Shown here one piece after another: positions 15,563-23,470 of a stretch of 64,000 bases of DNA. The translations under genes and the position numbers were made by a program. The notes below the pieces were generated by a model. It did not search any database. It worked only from the letters and a program-made list of their open reading frames with translations, and was not told where the DNA came from. How positions within the stretch are numbered: position 1 is the stretch's first letter; each line of letters begins with the position of its first letter. Source of the stretch: Ensifer aridi (GTDB lineage: Bacteria > Pseudomonadota > Alphaproteobacteria > Rhizobiales > Rhizobiaceae); NCBI RefSeq assembly GCF_002078505.1, contig NZ_LUAV01000033.1, positions 67,489 through 131,488 of the forward strand, read 5' to 3'.

Positions 15563-16960
15563 ATGAGCAGAAGCGTATTGAATGCCGTGGGGCAGCCGCT
15601 TTATTACAGCGGAACTTCGACAGCTTGGTTTTCCGCAACCGGCTCCGGGCCGACCCTCTACGGCACTCCCGGCAACGATTCCATGTATGGCGACAGTTCC
15701 GTCAACGTGACGATGATCGGCGGAAAGGGCGACGACATCTATTATCTTTATTCGTCGATCAACCGCGCCTACGAGGCGCCGAGCGAGGGCGTGGACACGA
15801 TAAATACCTGGATGAGCTACACGCTGCCGGCGAATTTCGAGAATCTGACGGTTACGGGAAATGGCCGATATGCTTTCGGCAATAGCGCGGACAATATCAT
15901 CAAGGGCGGCTCCGGCAGCCAGACCATCGACGGCCGCGCGGGCAACGACGTCCTGATCGGGGCAGGCGGGGCCGATACCTTCGTGTTTGCGCGCGGCAAC
16001 GGCAGCGATTTGATCACCGATTTCAACTTCGACGACATTGTTCGCCTCGACGGCTATGGGTTCACTTCGTTCCAGCAGGTCCTTGCGAACTCGGCCCAGG
16101 AAGGGGTCAATCTCCGGCTTCATCTCGCCGACGGTGAAAGTCTGGTCTTCGCCAACACGACCGCCGACCAGTTGCAGGCGAGCCAATTCCGATTGACCCT
16201 CGATCGTTCCGCTTTCACCCAGACTTTCTCGGACGATTTCAACACCCTTCAGCTGCGCAGTGGCACGAGCGGTGTCTGGGATGCGAAATTCTGGTGGGCG
16301 CCTCAGAAGGGGGCAACACTAGCCGAAAACGGTGAGCTGCAATGGTATATCAATCCGAGCTATCAGCCGACCGCTTCGGCCAATCCGTTTTCGGTCAAGG
16401 ACGGCGTGCTGACCATCACCGCCGCGCCGGCGTCGGAAGCTATCCAGGCTGAGATCAACGGCTACGACTACACCTCAGGGATGCTGACGACGCACTCGTC
16501 CTTCGCCCAGACCTACGGCTATTTCGAAATGCGGGCCGACATGCCCAACGATCAGGGTGTCTGGCCTGCCTTCTGGCTGCTCCCCGCCGACGGCTCCTGG
16601 CCGCCGGAGCTCGACGTCGTGGAAATGCGCGGGCAGGACACGAATACCGTCATCGCCTCGGTGCATTCCAACGAAACCGGCTCGCAGACCAGTATCATAA
16701 ATTCCGTTAAGGTCGCCGATACGAACGGCTTTCATAAATACGGCGTGCTTTGGACGGAAGACGAGATCGTCTGGTACTTCGACGACGCCGCGATCGCGCG
16801 CGCGGATACGCCATCGGACATGCACGAGCCGATGTATATGCTCGCCAATCTCGCGGTCGGAGGCATCGCTGGCACGCCGAGCGACGGCCTCGTCGACGGA
16901 TCGGAGATGAGGATCGATTATATCAAGGCCTATTCGCTCGACGCCGATTGGCAGATTTGA
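15563..16960 (+). CDS. exsH: ExsH-type secreted endo-1,3-1,4-beta-glycanase (RTX + GH16)
   Basis: 465 residues, the length known for Sinorhizobium ExsH. Residues about 30-150 carry RTX-type calcium repeats (YGTPGNDSMYG, IGGKGDDIYY, DGRAGNDVLIGAGGADTFVF) and no Sec signal, as expected for type I (PrsDE-like) export. Residues 220-460 are a GH16 jelly-roll with the catalytic ELDVVEMRG motif (two Glu about residue 352-357) and FWWAPQ and PAFWLLPADG. ExsH cuts nascent succinoglycan to size. Here it stands alone, outside an exo cluster, behind a stress-type promoter, so it may be a paralog used under stress or in biofilm turnover. Confidence 0.88.
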   Translation: MSRSVLNAVGQPLYYSGTSTAWFSATGSGPTLYGTPGNDSMYGDSSVNVTMIGGKGDDIYYLYSSINRAYEAPSEGVDTINTWMSYTLPANFENLTVTGNGRYAFGNSADNIIKGGSGSQTIDGRAGNDVLIGAGGADTFVFARGNGSDLITDFNFDDIVRLDGYGFTSFQQVLANSAQEGVNLRLHLADGESLVFANTTADQLQASQFRLTLDRSAFTQTFSDDFNTLQLRSGTSGVWDAKFWWAPQKGATLAENGELQWYINPSYQPTASANPFSVKDGVLTITAAPASEAIQAEINGYDYTSGMLTTHSSFAQTYGYFEMRADMPNDQGVWPAFWLLPADGSWPPELDVVEMRGQDTNTVIASVHSNETGSQTSIINSVKVADTNGFHKYGVLWTEDEIVWYFDDAAIARADTPSDMHEPMYMLANLAVGGIAGTPSDGLVDGSEMRIDYIKAYSLDADWQI

Positions 16961-17159
16961 GATCGATCGCCGGCAGCGCTGAAGCTGCCCTGCCGGTTAT
17001 GCCGTTCAAAGCCCAGCTTTGAGAACGAGATGAACCCCGGGCGAGTTGTCCGCCTCTCGACAGATCCGGCTGGTTTCCTTACAGGCGCCAACGGCTGTCC
17101 GGCTGGCGATCATCAGTGAAGGATGCATCTAAGATTGGATCCATTACACATCTGAACGA

Positions 17160-17694
17160 CCGGCGCCGCTTCGCATAGCCTCCGACGAAGAGGTGCTTAC
17201 AGCGGCTGGCGAGATAATCGCACACGGTACCGATGCTCCCGCAGCCTTCCAGGTCGAAGCATTGGTGCGTTCGGGCCTGCTTGCCAGATCCATTCCGAGT
17301 TTTGGCGCGCTACCGACTCGACGAGGCCCATGTGCCCGCGGATGCGGCGCTTGCTTTGCGTGAAGATGCGCTGCCCCTTTCGCAGTCACTGGGGACGATC
17401 CTGCATGCTTCAACCATCCTGGGTGAGAAACGCCAGCGCCTCGCCGCAGATCTGGCGCTCTGGCGGGGCGGCGTCCGTTCCGGCGACCGCCCTTGGGACG
17501 AGCGGATCGGCAAGCTCCAGGTGGATATCGAAGTGGCCGCGCTCATCGAGCGAGCTGCGACCGCGCTCGATTTGGCACAAGTCAACCCACGCCGGCTGGC
17601 GTGTCGGACGTGTGCCGCAGACGCCAAGGCACACATGGTTCAGCCGGAACAAGGCCGCAGCTGGCTCGTTAATCGTGGGTCGCTTCAAACTTAG
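17160..17694 (+). pseudogene. Acyl-CoA dehydrogenase (SfnB-like) remnant
   Basis: Two pieces remain. At 17160-17310 a frame gives SDEEVLTAAGEIIAHGTDAP then VEALVRSGLLARSIPSFGAL, an acyl-CoA dehydrogenase N-terminus. From about 17310 another frame gives LSQSLGTILHASTILGEKRQ ... RPWDERIGKLQVDIEVAALI then ERAATALD, matching the C-terminal helical region. Roughly half of a normal 400-residue protein is missing in between. SfnB-type enzymes act in sulfone and sulfonate utilisation. The 3' end holds the promoter for the next gene. Confidence 0.5.
17646..17670 (+). promoter_or_regulatory. RpoE2-type promoter before yihY-like gene
   Basis: GGAAC (17646-17650), 18 bases, TT (17669-17670), about 150 bases upstream of the start at 17820. 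Confidence 0.5.
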
Positions 17695-17819
17695 ACCTGA
17701 CAGGCCCCACGACCACTGGAATACGACGCCAACGTCGACTTCTTACACTCGTCACACGTGCTCGCGACAGCCGACAACCCGCGCCCGCTTCCCGGACGCT
17801 TGCGCTCGCAGGTGCTAAT

Positions 17820-18818
17820 ATGGATCCTCACAATAGCAATAATAGAGAGGCAGAGACCGCTGCTCGAGGGGAAGCGGGGAGGGGCAGGAATGCCGCCAAC
17901 CCGAATGACATTCCGACGCGCGGACTGCGAGACGTTTTCTGGCGAGTAGTTTCCCAGGTGAGCGAAGATCGGGTGACGCTCGTCGCAGCCGGCGTCACGT
18001 TCTACGTGCTGCTCGCCCTCTTTCCGGCGCTGACCTCGCTTGTATCGATCTACGGCCTGATTTCCGATCCGGGCGCGATTGCCGAGCAGATAAACTCCCT
18101 TGCTGTCGTGATACCGTCGGAATCGCTGCAGCTGGTGACGGACCAGTTGCGGGCGATCACCTCGCAAAAGAGCGCCAGCCTCAGCATCGGCTTCATTGGC
18201 GGCTTGGTCGTGACTCTCTGGAGTGCTCGTCAAGGGATAGCGGCTCTGATCGAGGCGATGAACATCGCCTATGACGAAGACGAAAGGCGTGGTTTCGTCC
18301 GGCTGACAATGCTGAGCCTTGGCTTTACCGTCGGCGGCCTCCTGGTCACGGCCGTGCTGATCGCGGCCATCGGGGTGCTCCCGGCCGCCCTTGCCTTTCT
18401 GTCACTCGACCGCTGGGTGGAAATCCTGGCCAAGCTCCTGCGCTGGCCAGTGCTGCTTCTGTTGATTGGCGCGGGCATGACTCTGCTGTACCGGTATGGA
18501 CCCGACCGAGATCCGCCGAAGCTTAGGTGGCTCACCTGGGGTGCGGCGCTGAGTACACTTTGCTGGCTGCCGGCGTCCCTCTTGTTCTCGTTCTACATCG
18601 ACAATTTTGCGAACTATAACGCTACGTACGGCGCGATGGGGACATTGATCGGCTTCATGCTTTGGATTTGGGTATCGACGATGATCATCATCGTTGGCGC
18701 GGAACTCAATGCGGAATTGGAGCGCCAGACGGCGCGGGACACCACAACCGGCCCCCCGAAGAAAATGGGTGAGCGCGACGCCTACGCGGCTGACACGATA
18801 GGCGAGACAAGCGATTGA
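17820..18818 (+). CDS. YihY/BrkB family inner membrane protein
   Basis: 332 residues, start ATG at 17820. Six membrane segments follow a polar N-terminus. The family pattern is visible: DRVTLVAAGVTFYVLLALFP near 50-70, LWSARQGIAALIEAMNIAYD near 138, LRWLTWGAALSTLCWLPASL near 240 and YNATYGAMGTLIGFMLWIWV near 262-281. BrkB/YihY proteins, once called ribonuclease BN, have no proven activity; some are linked to stress or host interaction. It is preceded by a stress-type promoter site. The hydrophilic tail (ERQTARDTTTGPPKKMGERD) is cytoplasmic. Confidence 0.9.
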   Translation: MDPHNSNNREAETAARGEAGRGRNAANPNDIPTRGLRDVFWRVVSQVSEDRVTLVAAGVTFYVLLALFPALTSLVSIYGLISDPGAIAEQINSLAVVIPSESLQLVTDQLRAITSQKSASLSIGFIGGLVVTLWSARQGIAALIEAMNIAYDEDERRGFVRLTMLSLGFTVGGLLVTAVLIAAIGVLPAALAFLSLDRWVEILAKLLRWPVLLLLIGAGMTLLYRYGPDRDPPKLRWLTWGAALSTLCWLPASLLFSFYIDNFANYNATYGAMGTLIGFMLWIWVSTMIIIVGAELNAELERQTARDTTTGPPKKMGERDAYAADTIGETSD

Positions 18819-19062
18819 GTGCCCACCGCGGACCGCTCAACTTGATCTGATGACCGGTATCCATTCATCAGCTCCGAATAGCCGCATCTGCACTGCGTGT
18901 GGTTGGCCAGCAACCGTGAGTCGGGATATCGGACCGCGCTTCAGCCGATTGCCCGAGTTGTCCGCGCGAGTGCGAGCAGATACGTTCCAGCCAGCAGCAG
19001 GCTTGCAAGACGCCTTGGACCGATCGCTGAGCGCGATGACAAGGCCGAACTGGCGCCCCAAC

Positions 19063-19245
19063 CTAGTGCGGCGACCCTGCTTTCCGGCGGTTGCCTGTTG
19101 GCAGTTCGGCCTGCTCTTCGTCTTCAATTTCCTTGGTGGCCCTGTGCCAGTGGCCCTCGTGATTTCCATAAGTCCGGCCTTCGCGCTCCCAGATCTCATG
19201 GGCGCGCCGACGGATACGCTCTTCTAATTCCTCGAGAGTCATCAT
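19063..19245 (-). CDS. DUF2934 protein
   Basis: 60 residues from ATG ATG at 19240-19245 after a GGAGG site. Core LEERIRRRAHEIWEREGRTY then GNHEGHWHRATKEIEDEE matches DUF2934 (R-x-RA-x-x-[LI]WE-x-EGR-x-x-x-x-x-x-HW-x-x-A). Small, charged, common in Rhizobiales stress islands; function unknown. A GGAAC-N18-TT promoter lies 33 bases upstream at 19278-19302. Confidence 0.85.
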   Translation of the reverse strand: MMTLEELEERIRRRAHEIWEREGRTYGNHEGHWHRATKEIEDEEQAELPTGNRRKAGSPH

Positions 19246-19277
19246 GGTAGCCTCCTCGGTCTCCCGCTGATCGGTGA

Positions 19278-19302
19278 AACCCGGCAAAGAGGAAGATGTT
19301 CC
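19278..19302 (-). promoter_or_regulatory. RpoE2-type promoter before DUF2934 gene
   Basis: Minus strand GGAAC (19302-19298), 18 bases, TT (19279-19278), 33 bases before the ATG. Confidence 0.65.
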
Positions 19303-19369
19303 GGCTGGTCGAAGCAACTTGGGCCTTGAGTGATCGTCCCGCCGAGAGACTTTGCCGCGTTAGCGCAGC

Positions 19370-19876
19370 TTAGCCTCGTCGGATGCCCATTTCCCGGTCA
19401 GGGGATTGTCGCGCGAGGACGTCACGCGCCGGACCTCGGGTGAATATGTCGTTGCGAGAGAACTCCAGTTCGCGAAAACCAGCCGCGAGCGCTGTGCCCC
19501 ACACGACGTGTGCGGCGAGCATCAGCAGATTGCGCGGCACGCGATGCTTTGTTGCGGGAGTAAGAATACCCGCGGCCGGGATCCATCCCAGGTAACTCGC
19601 GGCCCAAATCGCGAAGCCGTAACCTGCCCCCCCCAGCTTGTTTCGGACGAGTGGGTAGATCGCGCCGGAAAGACTCCCGTAGAGAAAGTGGGCCAAAACT
19701 GTCCGGCTCGTATGTGCTCTGTCGTTCGTCGAACCGCACACGCTTGCCAGGATTTCCGCAGGCGGAAGCGGATAGCGCTCGCCGGGGGGCAGCAGGGGGT
19801 ATAGCCGGCGCATCGCCATTGTCATCGCCATTGTGGCGCAAAGGCCGGCGACTGCTCCAAAGATAATGCGCATCAT
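19370..19876 (-). CDS. DUF1440/YagU-like membrane protein
   Basis: 168 residues from ATG ATG at 19871-19876. Three to four hydrophobic segments: IIFGAVAGLCATMAMTMAMR, HFLYGSLSGAIYPLVRNKLG, GFAIWAASYLGWIPAAGILT and MLAAHVVWGTALAAGF. The RRLYPLLPPGERYPLPPAEI segment after TM1 is typical of this group. Probably an inner-membrane protein; YagU relatives are linked to acid stress, which I only infer here. A GGAAC-N18-TT promoter lies 42 bases upstream at 19918-19942, divergent from the one for the ferritin-like gene at 20075. Confidence 0.7.
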   Translation of the reverse strand: MMRIIFGAVAGLCATMAMTMAMRRLYPLLPPGERYPLPPAEILASVCGSTNDRAHTSRTVLAHFLYGSLSGAIYPLVRNKLGGAGYGFAIWAASYLGWIPAAGILTPATKHRVPRNLLMLAAHVVWGTALAAGFRELEFSRNDIFTRGPARDVLARQSPDREMGIRRG

Positions 19877-19917
19877 AACTCTCGAGGATATGGAGTCGGC
19901 GCTCGATTCGCCATTCT

Positions 19918-19942
19918 AACAATCAGTTCATTCGGAAGTTCC
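19918..19942 (-). promoter_or_regulatory. RpoE2-type promoter before membrane protein gene
   Basis: Minus strand GGAAC (19942-19938), 18 bases, TT (19919-19918), 42 bases before the ATG at 19876. Confidence 0.65.
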
Positions 19943-20011
19943 TGTGCATCGGACGGCGTGCAACGGCTCACGTCCCGCTTCTGCTGCGGAGCCGACCTCA
20001 TCATATACTAC

Positions 20012-20036
20012 GGAACCTTTCCGGAAGCCTCAGGTT
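20012..20036 (+). promoter_or_regulatory. RpoE2-type promoter before yciF-like gene
   Basis: GGAAC (20012-20016), 18 bases, TT (20035-20036), 39 bases before the ATG at 20075. Confidence 0.65.
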
Positions 20037-20074
20037 CTACGTTGAAGATAAGAACGAGACGAAAGGAAGGGACA

Positions 20075-20578
20075 ATGGGCACACCGGCCGACCATCTGCA
20101 TGCCTGGCTCAGGGATGCACACGCCATGGAAGAGCAGGCAATCACAATGCTCACCAGCCAGTCGGCAAGGCTGGAGAACTATCCTGAACTGAAAGCCCAG
20201 ATCGACAAGCACCTTCAAGAAACCCGCGACCAGGTTGCGATGCTCGACCGTTGCCTCGAGCGCACCGGCGGTTCGTCCAACATCAAGGACATCACCGGCA
20301 AATTTGTAGCCTTCGGCCAGGGCTTAAGCGGGTTGTTCGTCAGTGACGAGGTCGTCAAGGGCTCGCTCGCCAGCTACACCTTCGAGCAGATGGAAATCGC
20401 CAGCTACAAGATCCTCATCGCCGCCGCAGAGTATGCCGGCGACCAGGAGACCAAACGCGTTTGCGAAGCGATCCTGCAGCAGGAGCTGGCTATGGCGCAA
20501 TGGCTCGACGAACACGCTGCCACTATCACCCGGAAGTTTCTCGAACGCGATCAGCAAGGGATGACCGCCAAACACTAA
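20075..20578 (+). CDS. DUF892/YciF-like ferritin-fold stress protein
   Basis: 167 residues; ATG at 20075 follows GAAAGGAAGGGAC. All-helical four-helix bundle: WLRDAHAMEEQAITMLTSQS (helix 1 with E-E), LKAQIDKHLQETRDQVAMLD (helix 2, H-x-x-E-T), YTFEQMEIASYKILIAAAEY (helix 3) and QELAMAQWLDEHAATITRKF (helix 4). The Glu and His positions fit a YciF-type diiron site. Members are induced by general, osmotic and oxidative stress. The promoter at 20012-20036 fits that. A GGAGCC/GGCTCC hairpin follows the stop but lacks a T run. Confidence 0.88.
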   Translation: MGTPADHLHAWLRDAHAMEEQAITMLTSQSARLENYPELKAQIDKHLQETRDQVAMLDRCLERTGGSSNIKDITGKFVAFGQGLSGLFVSDEVVKGSLASYTFEQMEIASYKILIAAAEYAGDQETKRVCEAILQQELAMAQWLDEHAATITRKFLERDQQGMTAKH

Positions 20579-20607
20579 CGGAGCCGTTGGGCTCCTCGAA
20601 GAGCCGC

Positions 20608-20898
20608 ATGGAAGGCGTTGTGCTCATAGTTGTCATGGCCCTGCCGCTGGAGGCGGCACTGGTTCTGCTGTGGTTCGGGCCCCTGCGAAGCGATCACGCC
20701 AGGCCGCCTCGACAATCCGGTTTTTGGGGCTTCACGCCGCAAATTTCCGTGCACGAAAGCCGCGTGGAGGAGGCCGAGCCGCATACTATGTATTCGCCTC
20801 CTGACACAAGGTCGAACGAAACAGCGGCAGCGTTGCAGTTCGGGAAACGTTTGCGGCTCTTCTATGTCATCCAGTCGCGGAAGTATTTTGGGCGATAA
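20608..20898 (+). CDS. Possible small membrane-anchored protein
   Basis: 96 residues beginning MEGVVLIVVMALPLEAALVL then LLWFGPL, one clear hydrophobic helix, then a polar tail without pattern. Lies 30 bases after the YciF-like gene and could be cotranscribed. No homolog recognised; the tail looks random, so this may be only a chance frame. Confidence 0.3.
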   Translation: MEGVVLIVVMALPLEAALVLLWFGPLRSDHARPPRQSGFWGFTPQISVHESRVEEAEPHTMYSPPDTRSNETAAALQFGKRLRLFYVIQSRKYFGR

Positions 20899-20962
20899 GC
20901 GCCACTTTCGCTTAGACACGCAGGTTACATTTTCAGACCATGCGAAATGCGACCCGGGAGAC

Positions 20963-20987
20963 GGAACGACACGCTTGTCCGCCGGTT
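20963..20987 (+). promoter_or_regulatory. RpoE2-type promoter before DUF982 gene
   Basis: GGAAC (20963-20967), 18 bases, TT (20986-20987), 28 bases before the ATG at 21015. Confidence 0.65.
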
Positions 20988-21014
20988 GGGTAGCAGGACA
21001 TTTGGGAGGTGCCT

Positions 21015-21314
21015 ATGAAGGAGATCCCATGGCGCATACCCCTCTCGGTAAAACTCCAAAACGGCATGCAACGACGCTTCTGCGGCCCGTATGACGCGCT
21101 CGACTTCCTCGAACACGAGTGGCCGAACCATGGAAGGCGTTTCCACCGCGCAGTCCAAGATTGCCGCGCGGCGTTATCGAGGCTTCAGACAGCCGAGGTG
21201 GCAAAGCTGTCTTTCATCGACGCCTGCATCGAGGCGTCCATGTCTTTCGCGGAGGCTCCTCGCGGTCACACGCCGGCTTTGACCAAGAGCGCTACTGTGC
21301 GTCGGCGCCATTGA
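21015..21314 (+). CDS. DUF982 domain protein
   Basis: 99 residues; ATG at 21015 with GGGAGG 5 bases upstream. Clear DUF982: IPLSVKLQNGMQRRFCGPYD then ALDFLEHEWPNHGRRFHRAV near residues 30-48, QDCRAALSRLQTAEVAKLSF and IDACIEASM. The tail (RGHTPALTKSATVRRRH) extends beyond the family. This is the only DUF982 copy in the window with a stress-type promoter, so the family is not controlled uniformly. Function unknown. Confidence 0.8.
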   Translation: MKEIPWRIPLSVKLQNGMQRRFCGPYDALDFLEHEWPNHGRRFHRAVQDCRAALSRLQTAEVAKLSFIDACIEASMSFAEAPRGHTPALTKSATVRRRH

Positions 21315-21447
21315 TGCATCTTCTGTGCAGTCGAGCGGAAAAGCGGCTGGCCGGCGGATACACGTTCTCTGCGGAAAGCGGATCTCGGAAAGCACCTGTT
21401 GGCGCAGGCGCAGCTCCAGTGAATTTAAAGGAGGATGTCGGATGTGG

Positions 21448-21472
21448 GGAACATCAGACCCTCCTCGAGGTT
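21448..21472 (+). promoter_or_regulatory. RpoE2-type promoter before DUF4142 gene
   Basis: GGAAC (21448-21452), 18 bases, TT (21471-21472), 38 bases before the ATG at 21511. Confidence 0.65.
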
Positions 21473-21510
21473 GGGAGCATTCTTCGCAAGCAACCCGCCC
21501 GGAGGTAACG

Positions 21511-22002
21511 ATGCGAGTGATCAACATCGCCATCGCCGCTGCACTGATAGCCGGCGCATCACACGTCTACGCGCAACAGATGTCGTCGGAGGAGTTCGTA
21601 ACCATGGCTGCGAGTTCCGACATGTTCGAGGTGCAATCCGGTCAACTCGCAGCCAAGAACAGCAAAGCGGCAAGTATTCAGCAATTCGCTGAAATGATGG
21701 TCGCCGATCATACCAAGGCAAGTCAGGAACTGAAGGCTGCCGCCGGCGAAGCAAAAGTCACTGTTCCGACGCAGATGATCGATAAGCACGCCACGCAATT
21801 GGGCAAGCTCCAGAACGCGCAAGGGGAGGCTTTCGACAAGGCGTACATCGAAGCCCAGGTCGCCGCCCACCAGGAGGCACTGAAGCTCATGCAAAGCTAC
21901 GCTCAAAACGGCGACAGTGAGCCACTGAAAGCGCACGCGACAAAGGCATCTCCAATCGTTCAGCGTCACCTTGAACATGTCCAGAAGCTGGCTGGGCAAT
22001 AA
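21511..22002 (+). CDS. DUF4142 periplasmic ferritin-fold protein
   Basis: 163 residues; ATG at 21511 after CGGAGG. Signal peptide MRVINIAIAAALIAGASHVY, cleavage after YAQ. Mature part: SSEEFVTMAASSDMFEVQSG, FAEMMVADHTKASQELKAAA, KHATQLGKLQNAQGEAFDKA, YIEAQVAAHQEALKLMQSYA and HLEHVQKLAGQ, the DUF4142 four-helix arrangement with conserved His and Glu. Members are exported stress proteins of unknown chemistry, frequent in rhizobial general stress regulons. The membrane protein gene at 22137 follows 134 bases later and may be cotranscribed. Confidence 0.88.
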   Translation: MRVINIAIAAALIAGASHVYAQQMSSEEFVTMAASSDMFEVQSGQLAAKNSKAASIQQFAEMMVADHTKASQELKAAAGEAKVTVPTQMIDKHATQLGKLQNAQGEAFDKAYIEAQVAAHQEALKLMQSYAQNGDSEPLKAHATKASPIVQRHLEHVQKLAGQ

Positions 22003-22136
22003 AGGAATGCCTTGCGCGAAGTTGCCAGGCCGCTTGGCGCGGCGGCATCGTTGGATTTGCCAGGCAAGTTCCATCGGTTTGCATCCACGTCCGACGTGCG
22101 CAGGGTTGGACGTGCAAAGCACAAAGGCGCCCTTCC

Positions 22137-22550
22137 ATGATCGAACCAAAATCACAATCCATCTGGCGAGCCTCTAGCTATGTCTGGATCACATTCGCGT
22201 TTTTCATGTTGTCCATCGTCGGCCATTGGATATTCGGCTGGTTCTCGTATGTCGACGAGCAGAGCGCTCTTGGGCAGCCGGCAGACTCCGGCGGCTACAT
22301 CATTGAGATGTCGCGCGACACGCTCGAAAATTGGCAGTCGGAGTTCCTGCAATTACTCTGGCAGGTTGGTGGCCTGGCGTTTCTTCTTTTCGTCGGATCT
22401 CCCCAAGCAAAGGAGGGTTCCGATCGAATAGAAGCGCAGTTGGACGAGCTTCTTAAGCTCGCGAATCGCAAAAAGGGCGCTGCCCTGATCAAAGAACTCG
22501 ACGAACAATACGGTGGGAGACACACAGACGAGCCTCACCAGCACAAGTGA
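22137..22550 (+). CDS. DUF6766-type membrane protein
   Basis: 137 residues. Two membrane helices (YVWITFAFFMLSIVGHWIFG and FLQLLWQVGGLAFLLFVGSP) frame a periplasmic segment, and TLENWQSEFLQLLWQVGG then GSPQAKEGSDRIEAQLDELL is the family signature. The tail is charged and His-rich. Function unknown; the family occurs across stress-tolerant bacteria. No separate promoter match was seen, so it probably uses the upstream DUF4142 promoter. Confidence 0.75.
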   Translation: MIEPKSQSIWRASSYVWITFAFFMLSIVGHWIFGWFSYVDEQSALGQPADSGGYIIEMSRDTLENWQSEFLQLLWQVGGLAFLLFVGSPQAKEGSDRIEAQLDELLKLANRKKGAALIKELDEQYGGRHTDEPHQHK

Positions 22551-22641
22551 GCTATAGAGTCTGGCTTGAGACGAATTTGGCCCCTGCGGCTAGCCAGTAT
22601 CGCGAGAGCGCCGGCTTCCCCCGCGATACGGCTGGTCGGCT

Positions 22642-23175
22642 CTACATCGAGTTGACCATGGTGCAGAGCTGCGCGATAGTCATGGCGCCGCCGGTAGCGG
22701 AGGTGCCCGCCGTCGAACCGGATGACGCCGATCCAGTATCGGTGCTTGCAGTGGTCTCACCCGAAACCTTGGGCGTGGTTCCAGCCGCCGAACCGCTTGC
22801 GTCGCCTGATGCCGCTCCCGCTGCGGATGCGGTCTGCATCGTGTTGCAATCCTGCTTGATCTGGTTCTGCTGCTCGGCCGTCAGCTTCGACCAGTTCGCC
22901 TTGATTTCATCCTGGCTGCGCAGGGTTGATCCCGATGCATCGGAGAAAAGGGCATTGCGTACCGGCTCTGGCCATTTCGACGTGGTGCTCGTTTCCGCTT
23001 CGTTCATCTGCATCATTCCTGGCGTACCGGAACTGCTCCCGGAAGGAGCAGTGGACGTCGTGCCGGATGCGGAGCCGGATGTACCACCGGATGTTGAACC
23101 GGAACTGCTTTGAGCGATAGCGCCGGATGCCATTGCAAGCGAAATGGCCGCGGCCAAAAGATAGTGGTATGTCAT
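22642..23175 (-). CDS. Exported Ser/Gly/Thr-rich stress protein
   Basis: 177 residues from ATG at 23173-23175. Signal peptide MTYHYLLAAAISLAMASGAI, cleaved after AIA. A Ser-Gly-Thr linker surrounds a compact central domain (KWPEPVRNALFSDASGSTLR ... ANWSKLTAEQQNQIKQDCNT) and the end is AQLCTMVNSM; the two Cys may pair. Such domains with Q-Q-x-x-x-KQDC are seen in other rhizobial secreted proteins of unknown role. A GGAAC-N18-TT promoter lies 45 bases upstream (23220-23244). Probably periplasmic. Confidence 0.7.
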   Translation of the reverse strand: MTYHYLLAAAISLAMASGAIAQSSSGSTSGGTSGSASGTTSTAPSGSSSGTPGMMQMNEAETSTTSKWPEPVRNALFSDASGSTLRSQDEIKANWSKLTAEQQNQIKQDCNTMQTASAAGAASGDASGSAAGTTPKVSGETTASTDTGSASSGSTAGTSATGGAMTIAQLCTMVNSM

Positions 23176-23219
23176 CTGCCTTGTCCTTCTTATGAGCGCG
23201 CACAACGCGCAGCGCTCCG

Positions 23220-23244
23220 AACCGGCCGGCTTCGGTAAGGTTCC
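23220..23244 (-). promoter_or_regulatory. RpoE2-type promoter before exported Ser/Gly-rich protein
   Basis: Minus strand GGAAC (23244-23240), 18 bases, TT (23221-23220), 45 bases before the ATG at 23175. Confidence 0.65.
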
Positions 23245-23356
23245 GCTTTCGATCGATGGTCAGCGCAATATTTCACATACCTGTGAAAGTGACCCGTCCT
23301 TGGACGTGACAGGAGGAAAAATCTCTGAACCGCCGGGTGGAAATCGGAAGGGGTTC

Positions 23357-23381
23357 GGAACGTTCGCACCTTGGCTACGTT
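23357..23381 (+). promoter_or_regulatory. RpoE2-type promoter before DUF2243 gene
   Basis: GGAAC (23357-23361), 18 bases, TT (23380-23381), about 90 bases before the start at 23471. Confidence 0.6.
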
Positions 23382-23470
23382 AGTGCTCTCACGTGACTGA
23401 GAGGTTCAAGCAGCGTCTTGAACCCCTACCACCCCAAAGCCGGTTGGCCGGATTCATGGAGGGATGAATT

